Below are positions 8,444 through 16,986 of a stretch of DNA of 64,000 bases, in pieces. Below the pieces are notes generated by a model. The model saw only the letters and a program-made list of their open reading frames with translations, did not search any database and was not told the DNA's origin. Made by a program: the position numbers and the translations under genes. The first letter of the stretch is position 1; each line of letters opens with the position of its first letter. The stretch spans positions 248,001-312,000 of the forward strand of contig NZ_JBHSYQ010000015.1 in NCBI RefSeq assembly GCF_042662225.1. Direction: 5' to 3'. This stretch comes from Nibribacter roseus (GTDB lineage Bacteria > Bacteroidota > Bacteroidia > Cytophagales > Hymenobacteraceae).

Positions 8444-8587
8444 TTAAAAGAGAGCGTATATAAATGAGGCCGCCGGTCCACCTACTACTACCATCAGGCC
8501 CAAAAGAAACAAAAGCAGAATAATAGGCGTGAGCCACCACTTCTTCCGTGCCCGTAGGTACCGCCACAGCTCTTTAAATGAGTTCAT
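8444..8587 (-). CDS. DUF5989 family small membrane protein (SxtK-like)
   Basis: A 47-residue protein, MNSFKELWRYLRARKKWW followed by one long membrane segment (LTPIILLLFLLGLMVVV) and GGPAASFIYALF. The order of N-terminal amphipathic basic helix, WW, membrane helix and the AS-FIYxLF end is characteristic of DUF5989 proteins found next to carbamoyltransferases. It starts 10 bases after the carbamoyltransferase stop and ends 3 bases before the SxtJ-like start, so the three are almost certainly one operon. Function is unknown; a membrane tether or assembly factor for the carbamoyltransferase is an inference. Confidence 0.78.
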   Translation of the reverse strand: MNSFKELWRYLRARKKWWLTPIILLLFLLGLMVVVGGPAASFIYALF

Positions 8588-8597
8588 TTCTTCTATT

Positions 8598-10400
8598 CTA
8601 AGGTTTGGTCAGTACAAAGTTACCTAATACAAGCAAATCTATTTGGGTGCTCAAAAAACAACGCAGGGCATCAGACGGGGAGGCCACAATGGGTTCTTCA
8701 TTCACATTGAAACTGGTATTGATAAGTACTGGGCAGCCTGTTTTAGCTTCAAATGACTTTAACAGCTGGTAAAAGCGACTGTTCGTCTCTTCTGTTACCG
8801 TTTGAACTCTAGCCGAGAAATCAGCGTGGGTAACGGCGGGTAAACTGCTCTTGGTTGTTTTTAGCTTAATAGTGATGTCAGCCTCGGCAAAATTTGGAAC
8901 TACCGCACTTCTATGCTCCGGCTTTACGAGGCAGGTAGTGGTCATATAGGGTGAGGGGCGTTCGCTTTCAAAGTATCGGCTTTTACTTTCCTGAGGTACC
9001 GCTGGGGCAAAGGGGCGGAAATCTTCACGCATTTTGGTCTTGAGGTTGAGCACCGACTGCATCTCCAGATTTCTAGGGTCTGCTAAAATGCTGCGGTTGC
9101 CCAAGGCTCTGGGGCCCCACTCCATTCGGCCTTGGAACCAGCCTACTACTTTCCCCTCAACCAGATGATCAGCTACGGCAGAAGTAAGTTGGCTGAACTC
9201 AGGAAAATACTGGTAGGGCAGGCCGCTTCTCCGCACGACCCGCTCCAGCTCCTGTTCTGAGAACGATGGCCCCAAGTAGGAGCCGTGTAAGGCATCATAA
9301 CCATTGGTGAGCAGACGAGGTTTTTGTAGGTACAGGTGGTAAAAAGCCAAGGCTGCTCCCATAGCACCACCGGCATCTCCGCTGGCAGGTTGGGTATAGA
9401 TGTGGTCAAAGAGACCTAAGTTTTCTAATTTGCCCGTGGCCACACAATTCAATGCAACTCCGCCGGCCAAACATAAATTGCGGCTGTTGGTGAGTTCTTT
9501 AGCCGTCTTTGCCATTCTAATGACCACTTCTTCAGTAAACTGTTGAATAGCCAAGGCTAAGTCTGCGTGGTGCTGAGCAATAGGCTCTGAAGTTTGACGG
9601 GTTCCAAAGCCCCATAACTGCTGCCACTTCCGCTCCTTAATCATCTTCAGACTGGTGGAGTACTGGAAGTAATCTTGGTTTAGCGAAAGAGAACCGTCGG
9701 GGTAAAGGGTAACTAATTCCTTTTCAAGCTTCTGCCGCAATGTAGCCGCCTGTTCCGGTCTGCCGTAGGGGGCAAGTCCCATCAGTTTATATTCGCCACT
9801 GTTTACTCTGAAACCTAAAAAATAGGTGAAGGCCGTGTACAGAAGTCCTACACTGTCGGGATATTTCATTTCAGAAAGCGTGGCAATTTGGGTACCTTTC
9901 CCATGATGTATGCCAGCGGTAGCCCATTCGCCCACTCCGTCTATAGTAAGAATGGCAGCCTCTTCAAAGGCAGTAGGGTAAAAGGCGCTGGCGGCGTGGG
10001 AGAGATGGTGTTCAGAAAAGTAGAGCGGACACTCAACATCAGCGTCTATTTCTTTTAGAGCTTTTTGTAAGGTGGTTCTTAGAAATAGCTTGTCTTTTAG
10101 CCAAATGGGCATAGAAGCCTGAAATGAGGTGAAGCCACGGGGGGCATGGTGGTAATACGTCTCCAGCAGTCGCTCAAACTTGAGCATGGGTTTATCATAG
10201 AAGACTACTGCCTTTACCTGAGCTAAAGAAATTCCTGCCTCAGAGAGACAGTAGCGGATGACCTGCTCTGGAAATGCCTCGTCAAACTTTTTCCGGCTGA
10301 ATCGCTCTTCCTGGGCTGCCGCAATGATTTTTCCTTCACCCACCAGACACGCTGCTGAATCATGGTAGTAAGCGGAAATACCCAGTACAAAATCGGTCAT
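8598..10400 (-). CDS. NodU/CmcH-type O-carbamoyltransferase
   Basis: Transfers a carbamoyl group from carbamoyl phosphate to a hydroxyl of a sugar or small molecule through a carbamoyl-adenylate. The 600-residue protein has the full Carbam_trans_N domain, starting GISAYYHDSAACLV with QEERFSRKKFD, the metal-binding HHLSHAASAFYPT near residue 130, ASKH-fold elements such as LAGGVALNCVATGK, and the C-terminal domain with GWFQGRMEWGPRALGNRS. It is the first gene of an operon with the DUF5989 and SxtJ-like genes and diverges from the SGNH hydrolase gene with a 49-base spacer. The acceptor is not evident from the sequence; a surface glycan or lipid-linked sugar is possible. Confidence 0.9.
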   Translation of the reverse strand: MTDFVLGISAYYHDSAACLVGEGKIIAAAQEERFSRKKFDEAFPEQVIRYCLSEAGISLAQVKAVVFYDKPMLKFERLLETYYHHAPRGFTSFQASMPIWLKDKLFLRTTLQKALKEIDADVECPLYFSEHHLSHAASAFYPTAFEEAAILTIDGVGEWATAGIHHGKGTQIATLSEMKYPDSVGLLYTAFTYFLGFRVNSGEYKLMGLAPYGRPEQAATLRQKLEKELVTLYPDGSLSLNQDYFQYSTSLKMIKERKWQQLWGFGTRQTSEPIAQHHADLALAIQQFTEEVVIRMAKTAKELTNSRNLCLAGGVALNCVATGKLENLGLFDHIYTQPASGDAGGAMGAALAFYHLYLQKPRLLTNGYDALHGSYLGPSFSEQELERVVRRSGLPYQYFPEFSQLTSAVADHLVEGKVVGWFQGRMEWGPRALGNRSILADPRNLEMQSVLNLKTKMREDFRPFAPAVPQESKSRYFESERPSPYMTTTCLVKPEHRSAVVPNFAEADITIKLKTTKSSLPAVTHADFSARVQTVTEETNSRFYQLLKSFEAKTGCPVLINTSFNVNEEPIVASPSDALRCFLSTQIDLLVLGNFVLTKP

Positions 10401-10449
10401 GCGCTAAATTCTCTGAATTTTTTGAAATTGCAGCTGTAATATAGAGTTT

Positions 10450-11610
10450 ATGATCAACAAATGGGTGCGAGGGTTTCAATTCGTGGCAGTGCAGTTTCTG
10501 GTGCTGGTTCTGTTGCTGCTGTTGCTCAATGGGTTGCTGTCTGTGTTTTACCAGTACAAAGACCGTCAGCTAAAGCAAACCAACCCCATTGCCCAAAAGT
10601 ACGGCTACGAGGCGCTTCAGAAAGTCTACCCCGGCTATTCTAAAGAGGAGCTTGATGAGTTGCTTACTGAAACCTGGACACGGAAGCAGCAATATGAGAG
10701 TTTCACAGGCTTCAAAGAGGCGCCGTTTAAGGGTAAATACTTAAACGTGCACGTTGCCGGGTTTCGCATAGGTCTGAATCAAGGCCCTTGGCCGCTAGAT
10801 ACTCAGTTGGTAAACGTTTTCATGTTCGGCGGTTCAACAACCTTCGGCTATGGTGTGGCAGATTCTGAAACCCTGCCTTCTAAGTTACAGAAGTCGTTGC
10901 AACAGGTGAATAAGAAGGTGAGGGTCTACAACTTTGGCAGGGGGTTTTATTATTCAGAGCAGGAGCGAGCACTTTTTCAAAAGCTGCTTTTAGAAGGAGC
11001 TAAGCCTGATGTGGTAGTTTTTGTGGATGGGCTGAATGAATATTTCCAGCCAGAACCAGAGTTTACAGAGGAGACTAAATTGCTGTTTGAGCAAAAGCCA
11101 AGCACCTTGTTTTCTTACTGGCTGCAAAACCTGTCTTTGTCCCGCATGGTACAGTCATTTAGATACCGGTTGTTGGGTGTTTCGCCGGAGTCAGAAGAAG
11201 AAGTTAACATTAGTTGCGAGGCAACAGATGTAAATACTATACATGAACGGTATTGGCTGAACCAGCAGATGATTGCTGCGGTGGCTAATCAACTGAATAT
11301 ACCGGTGTATTTTGTGTGGCAGCCAATTTCCTGTTATGGCTATTCACCGAAAGAACCTATATTCATGACTGAAGCTGAAAGGCAGAACTGTTATCCTGAT
11401 TGTGGTTATGAGCAGATGCGACAGATTTGGCAGAAGAAGGGGGAAGGGAAGAATTTGATCTGGCTGGCCGACATACAGCAGAACCGTGAGGAGTATCTTT
11501 ATGTAGATAAAGTGCATTACACCGCTGCTTTTCACGCAGTCTTAGCCGATAGTTTAGCTGTGGAACTGCTGAAGCGTGAGCCTAAATTGACTGAAAACTC
11601 TTCTTTGTAG
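10450..11610 (+). CDS. Membrane-anchored SGNH-hydrolase-like protein
   Basis: 386 residues with one N-terminal membrane anchor (about 8-33, very Leu-rich) and a periplasmic SGNH/GDSL-type domain: block I FGGSTTFGYGV (nucleophile Ser), the block II Gly in VYNFGRGFYYSEQ, block III VDGLNEYF (GxxN type), and block V VDKVHYT (Asp and His). Such domains remove or transfer acyl or other ester groups. It diverges from the carbamoyltransferase operon, so the four genes are probably one functional unit. Paired Cys residues near 255, 298, 317 and 321 may form disulfides. The substrate is unknown. Confidence 0.72.
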   Translation: MINKWVRGFQFVAVQFLVLVLLLLLLNGLLSVFYQYKDRQLKQTNPIAQKYGYEALQKVYPGYSKEELDELLTETWTRKQQYESFTGFKEAPFKGKYLNVHVAGFRIGLNQGPWPLDTQLVNVFMFGGSTTFGYGVADSETLPSKLQKSLQQVNKKVRVYNFGRGFYYSEQERALFQKLLLEGAKPDVVVFVDGLNEYFQPEPEFTEETKLLFEQKPSTLFSYWLQNLSLSRMVQSFRYRLLGVSPESEEEVNISCEATDVNTIHERYWLNQQMIAAVANQLNIPVYFVWQPISCYGYSPKEPIFMTEAERQNCYPDCGYEQMRQIWQKKGEGKNLIWLADIQQNREEYLYVDKVHYTAAFHAVLADSLAVELLKREPKLTENSSL

Positions 11611-11881
11611 TGAAGAAAAACAGTTGGCGTTTCATTCAGCTTTTCTGAAAGTGGATTAGAAACAGATTTTGATTTACTTACAATTGTGTACTTTTTTCAG
11701 CTCTAAAAACCAGATTATTTTTTTAGAAGTGCTGAGTTAGTTTCTATAGTAGAACAATTCATTTTATAGTTTTCTATATGGGTTGGTACTTAACTATAGC
11801 TTAAAATAATCGTTTCAAAGGAAAGTTGTTTTTGCCCTGTTTTTTGAAAATTGGCACCAAAACACATTTAAACCCCTTAAT
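11611..11881. other. Intergenic region, AT-rich
   Basis: 271 bases between the SGNH and 2H phosphoesterase genes. The only structure seen is a degenerate copy of the interspersed palindrome (11828-11864: TTTTTGCCCTG, TTTTTTGAAAA, TTGGCACCAAAAC). No clear promoter box or terminator was recognised. Confidence 0.4.
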
Positions 11882-12457
11882 ATGGTTGCTATTGTCTCTT
11901 TGTTAGATGCCGAGTACTCAGACAAGGTGAACAGTCTGATTTATGAGCTTGAACGGGAGTTTGGGTTGAAAGGGGTACAAGCAACTCCATATCCGCACAT
12001 CACCTGGCTTACTGCTAACGACGGGAGCATAGACGAAATTAAGGCAGCGCTGGGACAAGCAGCAGGGATTTGCTGCCGTTTCATGGTTAGAACTACTGGA
12101 TTGGGTGTTTTCCCAGGAGTAAATCCTGTTTTGTATATTCCTGTTCTGCGCACTTATGCACTTAACAGATTTCACCATCAGTTGCACAATGCCATCAGTA
12201 ACATCAGTCAAGAAACAGGGGCTTACTATCACCCTGAGTTTTGGATGCCGCACCTTTCTTTAGCCTTAGGTGACACTACACCAGAACTGGTAGCGCAGGC
12301 GATGCTTTACCTGAATAGAGAGAGCTATTGCTGGCAAATGGAGCTAACTAATCTAACACTGCTCACCAAGAATGGGGACCACTATTTGAAAGACGGAGAG
12401 TTTCCACTCCTTGATTCGCGGGAGCCGTCAGCCCTAAAGCTATCTTCCCTTAAGTAA
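11882..12457 (+). CDS. 2'-5' RNA ligase family (2H phosphoesterase) protein
   Basis: 191 residues with the two HxT/S motifs of the 2H phosphoesterase superfamily: PHITWL (about 39-44) and PHLSLAL (about 122-128). These pairs form the active site that hydrolyses or ligates 2'-5' or cyclic phosphodiester bonds in RNA or nucleotides. Only about 190 residues long, without extra domains, like bacterial ThpR/YjcG-type proteins. It converges with the downstream decarboxylase with only 3 bases between the stops. The substrate cannot be inferred. Confidence 0.75.
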   Translation: MVAIVSLLDAEYSDKVNSLIYELEREFGLKGVQATPYPHITWLTANDGSIDEIKAALGQAAGICCRFMVRTTGLGVFPGVNPVLYIPVLRTYALNRFHHQLHNAISNISQETGAYYHPEFWMPHLSLALGDTTPELVAQAMLYLNRESYCWQMELTNLTLLTKNGDHYLKDGEFPLLDSREPSALKLSSLK

Positions 12458-12460
12458 AGC

Positions 12461-13930
12461 TTAGGCCTGCCAGTTTGCTTCCAATTCAGCGGCTTTTTCC
12501 TGTAAAATTTGTAAGGCTAAATCCAGTGTTTCCTTATGGGTTCTGAAGGAAAGAATAGCAAATCGAAGCATGAAGCTGTCTTGCAATTTAGTAGAAGACA
12601 AAAATACCCTTCCGTCTTGCTGTACTGCCAAACTTAATTTTTGGTTAAAAGTATTTATATCTGCTCCTGAAGAAGGAATCACCCGAAACACTACCACTGA
12701 TAATTCGGGCTCTACGGGCACTTCCACATTAGGCATGTGGCACAGCCGTTGGTACACATACTGAGCCAACAGTAGTTTTTCTTCTAAGGCACTACGGAAA
12801 GGCGCCACCCCGTGCAACTTCAGGGGTAACCAAAGCCTAAGGCCACGGAAGTGTTTGGTCAGCTCCGGAGACAAGTCAGCTGGGGAGGCTTCTTCAGTGG
12901 CACTGAGCGTGTCTTGCATATAATTGGCCTGGTAGTGGTGCGTCTGCGCCATCTGCGCCTTGTTTTTTATTAGTACTGCCCCAAGACCAAAGGGTACAAA
13001 TAATCCTTTGTGCGGGTCCAGCACTACTGAGTCTGCCTGCTCAATGCCTGAGAGTTTCTCTTTGCCAGAAGGAGCTAGCGCGAAAAATCCGCCGTAGGCA
13101 GCATCCACGTGGTACCATAGCCCATGCTTTTTGGCAATGGAACTTAAAGCAAGAAGAGGGTCAATGGCACCTACATCAGTGGTGCCGGCGGTGGCAATTA
13201 AGAGCCAAGGCCGTAAGCCAGCTTTTTGATCAGCTGTAATGGCATGCTCTAGAGCTTCAGGTTGCAACCGGTATTGAGCATCCATGGGCAAGATCCGCAC
13301 AGGGCATTCACCTAAACCTGCTATCCGTAACGCCTTCTCCAGGCAATGGTGCGCCTGTGCAGACATATAAACAACTGAATCTGGAATCTGGCGAGCCTTT
13401 ACACCCATGGCATCGCGGGCGGTAGCCAATGCAATGAGAGTAGCAATGCTACCCCCTGAGGCAAGATTTCCAGCCGCATCCTCAGGAAAGCCTATTATTC
13501 CCGCCATCCAACGCAACAGCATGTTCTCCATTCGAACAGCTCCGGGTGCTGAGTAGAACAGTCCGGCATATTTATTCGTCACCGCTGCCAAGTAATCACC
13601 TAAGCCAGAGTAATAAAGTCCGCCGCCCGGAATATAACCCATGTGCCGAGGAGAGGCAGGATTCAAACCTGGTGTGTCTACATTATCGTTTAGAAGTTGC
13701 AGTGCCTCCTGAATTGATATAGAATTCTCAGAAATTGGACTGTCCAACATCTTAATTCCCTTGTCTGGGGTAACAACAAAGGAAGGTCGTTGAGGTAATT
13801 GGGAGAGGAATGTTTGAACATATTGTTCCACTTCTGACTGTACTTGCTGCCTTTGAAATAGATCTGGCTCAAGTACGCTTGCCTGCTGTTCTAATAAGTT
13901 AAGAAGGGAATCAATTTCATTTAGGGACAT
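12461..13930 (-). CDS. Pyridoxal-dependent decarboxylase (group II)
   Basis: 489-residue PLP enzyme of the aromatic-amino-acid/glutamate decarboxylase fold. Evidence: SPRHMGYIPGG and YSAPGAVRMENMLLRW in the N-terminal part, TAGTTDVGAIDP, VDAAYGGFFAL (PLP-binding Asp), and VVLDPHKGLFVPFG with the Schiff-base Lys, then a small C-terminal domain (VEVPVEPELSVVVFR). Substrates in this family include DOPA, tryptophan, diaminobutyrate, aspartate and glutamate; sequence alone does not decide. It stands alone on the minus strand. Confidence 0.85.
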   Translation of the reverse strand: MSLNEIDSLLNLLEQQASVLEPDLFQRQQVQSEVEQYVQTFLSQLPQRPSFVVTPDKGIKMLDSPISENSISIQEALQLLNDNVDTPGLNPASPRHMGYIPGGGLYYSGLGDYLAAVTNKYAGLFYSAPGAVRMENMLLRWMAGIIGFPEDAAGNLASGGSIATLIALATARDAMGVKARQIPDSVVYMSAQAHHCLEKALRIAGLGECPVRILPMDAQYRLQPEALEHAITADQKAGLRPWLLIATAGTTDVGAIDPLLALSSIAKKHGLWYHVDAAYGGFFALAPSGKEKLSGIEQADSVVLDPHKGLFVPFGLGAVLIKNKAQMAQTHHYQANYMQDTLSATEEASPADLSPELTKHFRGLRLWLPLKLHGVAPFRSALEEKLLLAQYVYQRLCHMPNVEVPVEPELSVVVFRVIPSSGADINTFNQKLSLAVQQDGRVFLSSTKLQDSFMLRFAILSFRTHKETLDLALQILQEKAAELEANWQA

Positions 13931-14046
13931 TAGAGGTTCTTTAAGTGCTAAGATACAAAAGCAGCATGTATAAAAGTAAAGAAGATTATAGGTATGTGCT
14001 ATAAGAGAATTTGGTTTTGTGCAGTTAAGCAGTAATTAAAATAAAA

Positions 14047-14083
14047 ACAGCGTTACCTCATATTTAAATATGGCAACGCTGTT
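14047..14083. terminator. Intrinsic terminator behind the DUF4136 gene
   Basis: Stem AACAGCGTT / AACGCTGTT with an inner CATATTTAAATATG palindrome, followed by T/A-rich flanks. Located 48 bases after the DUF4136 stop. Confidence 0.7.
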
Positions 14084-14131
14084 CTTAAAGAAGAATGAGA
14101 GGAAATACAATTATTAATGCTTTCTGAGTTC

Positions 14132-14740
14132 TTAATTTGCGTGAGATGTTTCCCGTAGATACCCTTTGCGGAACACTCTGTATTGATCAAAAATTGTTCT
14201 GACAGCTCTGTTCAGGTACGCGGTATTTTCTGATGACCGGTCGGCTAACACACCTGAGGTATAACCTTGCCACACGGCATTCTGCTTTTTATGATCTAGA
14301 AGCGTCACCAGTAAAGTACCTTGGCTCATGTACATTTTCACAGGACGGTAGGGTTCGTGCTCCTCAGACGGTTCCTCATTTTTAGTAAGCCAAATGTCAA
14401 ATTCCTCTTGCTCATAACCTTTCATTTTAAGGTCATTGTAATAGAGGTAGTAACTCACTAGAAGATCTGGCTTCTTTTCAGAGTATTCGTACCCCTGAAT
14501 CTCCAGCCTTTCCCTTATGAATTTCTTAAGGACCTGATATTGTTGTATGGTAGCACTGTCTTCTGCAGAAGCATGGGTAATGAAGTTAAAGGTTTTATAC
14601 TTATGGAAGGCTCCCTTATAGCTATAATCTGATCCAAATTTACGGTTGCCAAACCCCAAGCAGCTGCTGAGGCCACAAGCCATTAGCAAAATTGCCAGCT
14701 TGAATAATGTGTAGCTTTTCTTCATCTTTTTGATCCTCAT
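14132..14740 (-). CDS. DUF4136 domain lipoprotein
   Basis: 202 residues. The N-terminal signal ends in the lipobox LSSC (Cys27 from the first Met). The body is a DUF4136-type domain: YSYKGAFHKYKTFNF near the start, a mid part with KKPDLLVSYYLYY, and VWQGYTSGVL near the end. Such proteins are periplasmic or outer-membrane lipoproteins of unknown function, common in Bacteroidota. An internal ATG at 14725 (MKKSYTL) would give a more typical signal peptide and has GAGG upstream, so it may be the real start. Confidence 0.7.
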   Translation of the reverse strand: MRIKKMKKSYTLFKLAILLMACGLSSCLGFGNRKFGSDYSYKGAFHKYKTFNFITHASAEDSATIQQYQVLKKFIRERLEIQGYEYSEKKPDLLVSYYLYYNDLKMKGYEQEEFDIWLTKNEEPSEEHEPYRPVKMYMSQGTLLVTLLDHKKQNAVWQGYTSGVLADRSSENTAYLNRAVRTIFDQYRVFRKGYLRETSHAN

Positions 14741-15028
14741 TAAGAACTTGTGTTTCCGTTACTTACGATGCCTTGATGAATTAAGGTTTTATTTTTTTAT
14801 TAGAATCTTATAATGTTTTTCTTAAATTTTTAATACATATTAAAGGTAGTAGTTTTTAACATAATCTACTGAAAATGTGATAATTATTTTTAATGGCAGG
14901 TAAAACGGTATATAGAGTATCAATTCATGATTTTAGAAGCCATCATGGCTATAGCTTAAGTGGCTATGAGATGCTCTGCCAACTTTTAGTACCAGTCGAT
15001 TAATAGAGATTTTATAGGTATAGGCAAA
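14741..15028. other. Intergenic region upstream of the DUF4136 gene
   Basis: AT-rich stretch between the DUF4136 start and the terminator of the deoxyhypusine-synthase-like gene. No gene, repeat or convincing promoter was recognised. Confidence 0.4.
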
Positions 15029-15059
15029 AAAAAAGCGGGACGTTTAAGCCCCGCTTTTT
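15029..15059 (-). terminator. Intrinsic terminator of the deoxyhypusine-synthase-like gene
   Basis: Stem AAAAGCGGG / CCCGCTTTT, with A- and T-runs on both sides, 28 bases from the stop codon. Confidence 0.8.
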
Positions 15060-15086
15060 GAAATATATGCCTAAAACGGCTTTGTA

Positions 15087-16058
15087 TTAATAATCAAGTA
15101 CTATGGCGAATACAAGTGGTGCCACAATAGTAGCATCTGATTCTATCACAAACTTTGGGGTATCTATTCCTAACTTACCCCATGTGATCTTCTCATTAGG
15201 CACTGCACCTGAATAAGAACCGTAACTGGTGGTAGAGTCAGAGATTTGAGCAAAGTATCCCCATAGTGGAACACCTGTGCGTTGTAAGTCTTGATGCAGC
15301 ATAGGAACCACACAAATAGGGAAGTCACCGGCAATACCACCGCCAATCTGAAAGAATCCAATGGTAGACTCTTCAGTAGCAGTTTGGGTATACCACTCAG
15401 CCAGCTCCATCATGTACTGAATACCAGTTCTCATGGTATGAACATTTTTGATATCACCGCTGATCACGTGGCCAGTATAAATGTTACCTAAAGTAGAATC
15501 TTCCCAGCCCGGAACGAAGATAGGCAGGTTCTTTTTAGCTGCTTCCAACATCCAGCTGTTTTTAGGGTCAATCTGGTAATATTGCTCCAAATCACCTGAT
15601 AACAAGATCTGGTAGAAGAACTGGTGCGGGAAATATGCCTCACCGGCCTGATCAGCCTTTTGCCAATACTTCAACACTGTGTGCTCCAATCGTCGCATAG
15701 CCTCTTCCTCTGGAATACAGGTATCGGTAACGCGGTTCAGGTGTCGGTCTAACAGGTCTTGCTCGTCCTGCGGAGTAAGGTCCCGGTAGTTCGGGATACG
15801 CTCATAAAAATCGTGGGCCACTAAGTTGAAGATATCTTCTTCCAAGTTGGCACCTGTACAGGTAATGGCCTGCACTTTGTCCTGACGGATCATTTCAGCC
15901 AAGATGATTCCTAATTCGGCGGTACTCATGGCGCCAGCCAAGGTAATCATCATTTTGCCGCCATTGTTCAAGTGTGTTTTATAGCCCTCAGCTGCGTCTA
16001 CTAAGGCTGCGGCATTAAAATGCTTGTAATGGTCTTTCAGGAACTGCGTTACTTTCAT
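15087..16058 (-). CDS. Deoxyhypusine-synthase family protein
   Basis: 323-residue protein with the deoxyhypusine-synthase fold: MMITLAGAMSTAELG near the start, VQAITCTGANLEEDIFNLV, NIYTGHVISGDI, IGGGIAGDFPICVVP, and the catalytic-Lys motif ITWGKLGID (Lys295, equivalent to human DHS Lys329). In eukaryotes and archaea the enzyme moves the aminobutyl group of spermidine to eIF5A. Bacteria lack that substrate; bacterial members are thought to act in polyamine metabolism (homospermidine-type transfer), and Bacteroidota commonly carry one. Single gene with its own terminator. What it modifies here is not shown by the sequence. Confidence 0.85.
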   Translation of the reverse strand: MKVTQFLKDHYKHFNAAALVDAAEGYKTHLNNGGKMMITLAGAMSTAELGIILAEMIRQDKVQAITCTGANLEEDIFNLVAHDFYERIPNYRDLTPQDEQDLLDRHLNRVTDTCIPEEEAMRRLEHTVLKYWQKADQAGEAYFPHQFFYQILLSGDLEQYYQIDPKNSWMLEAAKKNLPIFVPGWEDSTLGNIYTGHVISGDIKNVHTMRTGIQYMMELAEWYTQTATEESTIGFFQIGGGIAGDFPICVVPMLHQDLQRTGVPLWGYFAQISDSTTSYGSYSGAVPNEKITWGKLGIDTPKFVIESDATIVAPLVFAIVLDY

Positions 16059-16158
16059 TCTGTTTCTTCTAGTTTTATTATGCTTGTTAAAAATAGCTTC
16101 AGAACCTGTAGGTTTATCCTTTTTTGAGGTTCAAAAAGCAAACACTATCACTACCGTC

Positions 16159-16698
16159 TTAGTTCGGTTTTTCTATTATAAGATTATGGTTGGTGTAGAT
16201 ACAGATATCGGCGGCGATGGTAAGGGCTTCGCGTACCATTTCTTCAGCCGTTAGATGTGGAGCGTGCTTTTTCAGTGCCAGGGCTGCGGCCTGGGCATAG
16301 GTGCTACCTGAACCGATAGCGGCAATCTGGTGGTCTGGTTCCAGAACATCGCCGGTGCCAGAAATAATCAGGAGTTCCTCTTTGTTAGCTACTACCATCA
16401 TTGCCTCCAGCTTGCGCAGGTACTGGTCTTTGCGCCAGTCTTTGGCCAGTTCAATGGCGGCTCGCTTCATGTTGTTGCTGTAGGCGTTCAACTTTTCCTC
16501 AAAGCGTTCCAGCAGGGTAAAGGCATCGGCGGTAGAACCAGCAAAACCAGTTACTATTTTACCATCTTGCAGCTTTCTAACCTTGCGTACGTTGCTCTTG
16601 GCAATATATTTATCCATAGTAGCCTGACCATCAGCGCCAAGTGCGACCTCGCCATTGTGGTAAATGCCAACTACGGTTGTAGATCTTATTTTCACCAT
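16159..16698 (-). CDS. hslV: ATP-dependent protease subunit HslV (ClpQ)
   Basis: Proteolytic subunit of the cytosolic HslUV protease, a proteasome-like N-terminal-Thr hydrolase. The 179 residues align along the whole family: MVKIRS propeptide then TTVVGIYHNGEVALGADGQ (catalytic Thr7 after processing), RKVRKL, FAGSTADAFTLLERFEEKL, AIELAKDWRKD, LRKLEAMMVVA and IGSGSTYAQAAALAL. The propeptide is longer than the single Met of E. coli HslV. hslU is not adjacent and not in the window. An AAAAGGA sequence 7-8 bases before the ATG could act as a ribosome site. Confidence 0.95.
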   Translation of the reverse strand: MVKIRSTTVVGIYHNGEVALGADGQATMDKYIAKSNVRKVRKLQDGKIVTGFAGSTADAFTLLERFEEKLNAYSNNMKRAAIELAKDWRKDQYLRKLEAMMVVANKEELLIISGTGDVLEPDHQIAAIGSGSTYAQAAALALKKHAPHLTAEEMVREALTIAADICIYTNHNLIIEKPN

Positions 16699-16922
16699 TT
16701 CTTTTTCCTTTTAAAACCACACTTACTAATGTAAGGTTGTGGTGCGAAGCTACGACAAACTTTTTTAAAGGAGAAACCGCGTAGCAATGGACGGGAAAGC
16801 CCGTCTCATTTTATATGATTTAACTAACTATATAGTATTTCTGTAGAGTAAGCAAAAAGAAATAAAAATAGAAGAAAGCTTCTGACTTAGTAAAAAAAAT
16901 GAAAAAGTTTCATCCTTACCCT

Positions 16923-16951
16923 TTGACCATTCACTAGACTTTTTACCTTTG
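16923..16951 (+). promoter_or_regulatory. Promoter of nagB (TTG-N18-TACCTTTG)
   Basis: TTG at 16923-16925 and TACCTTTG at 16944-16951 match the Bacteroidota -33/-7 consensus with an 18-base spacer. Expected start near 16958, leaving a leader of about 30 bases. Confidence 0.75.
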
Positions 16952-16986
16952 CAGATTCCACGTGTGCAAAAACCTGAAACCCTACT

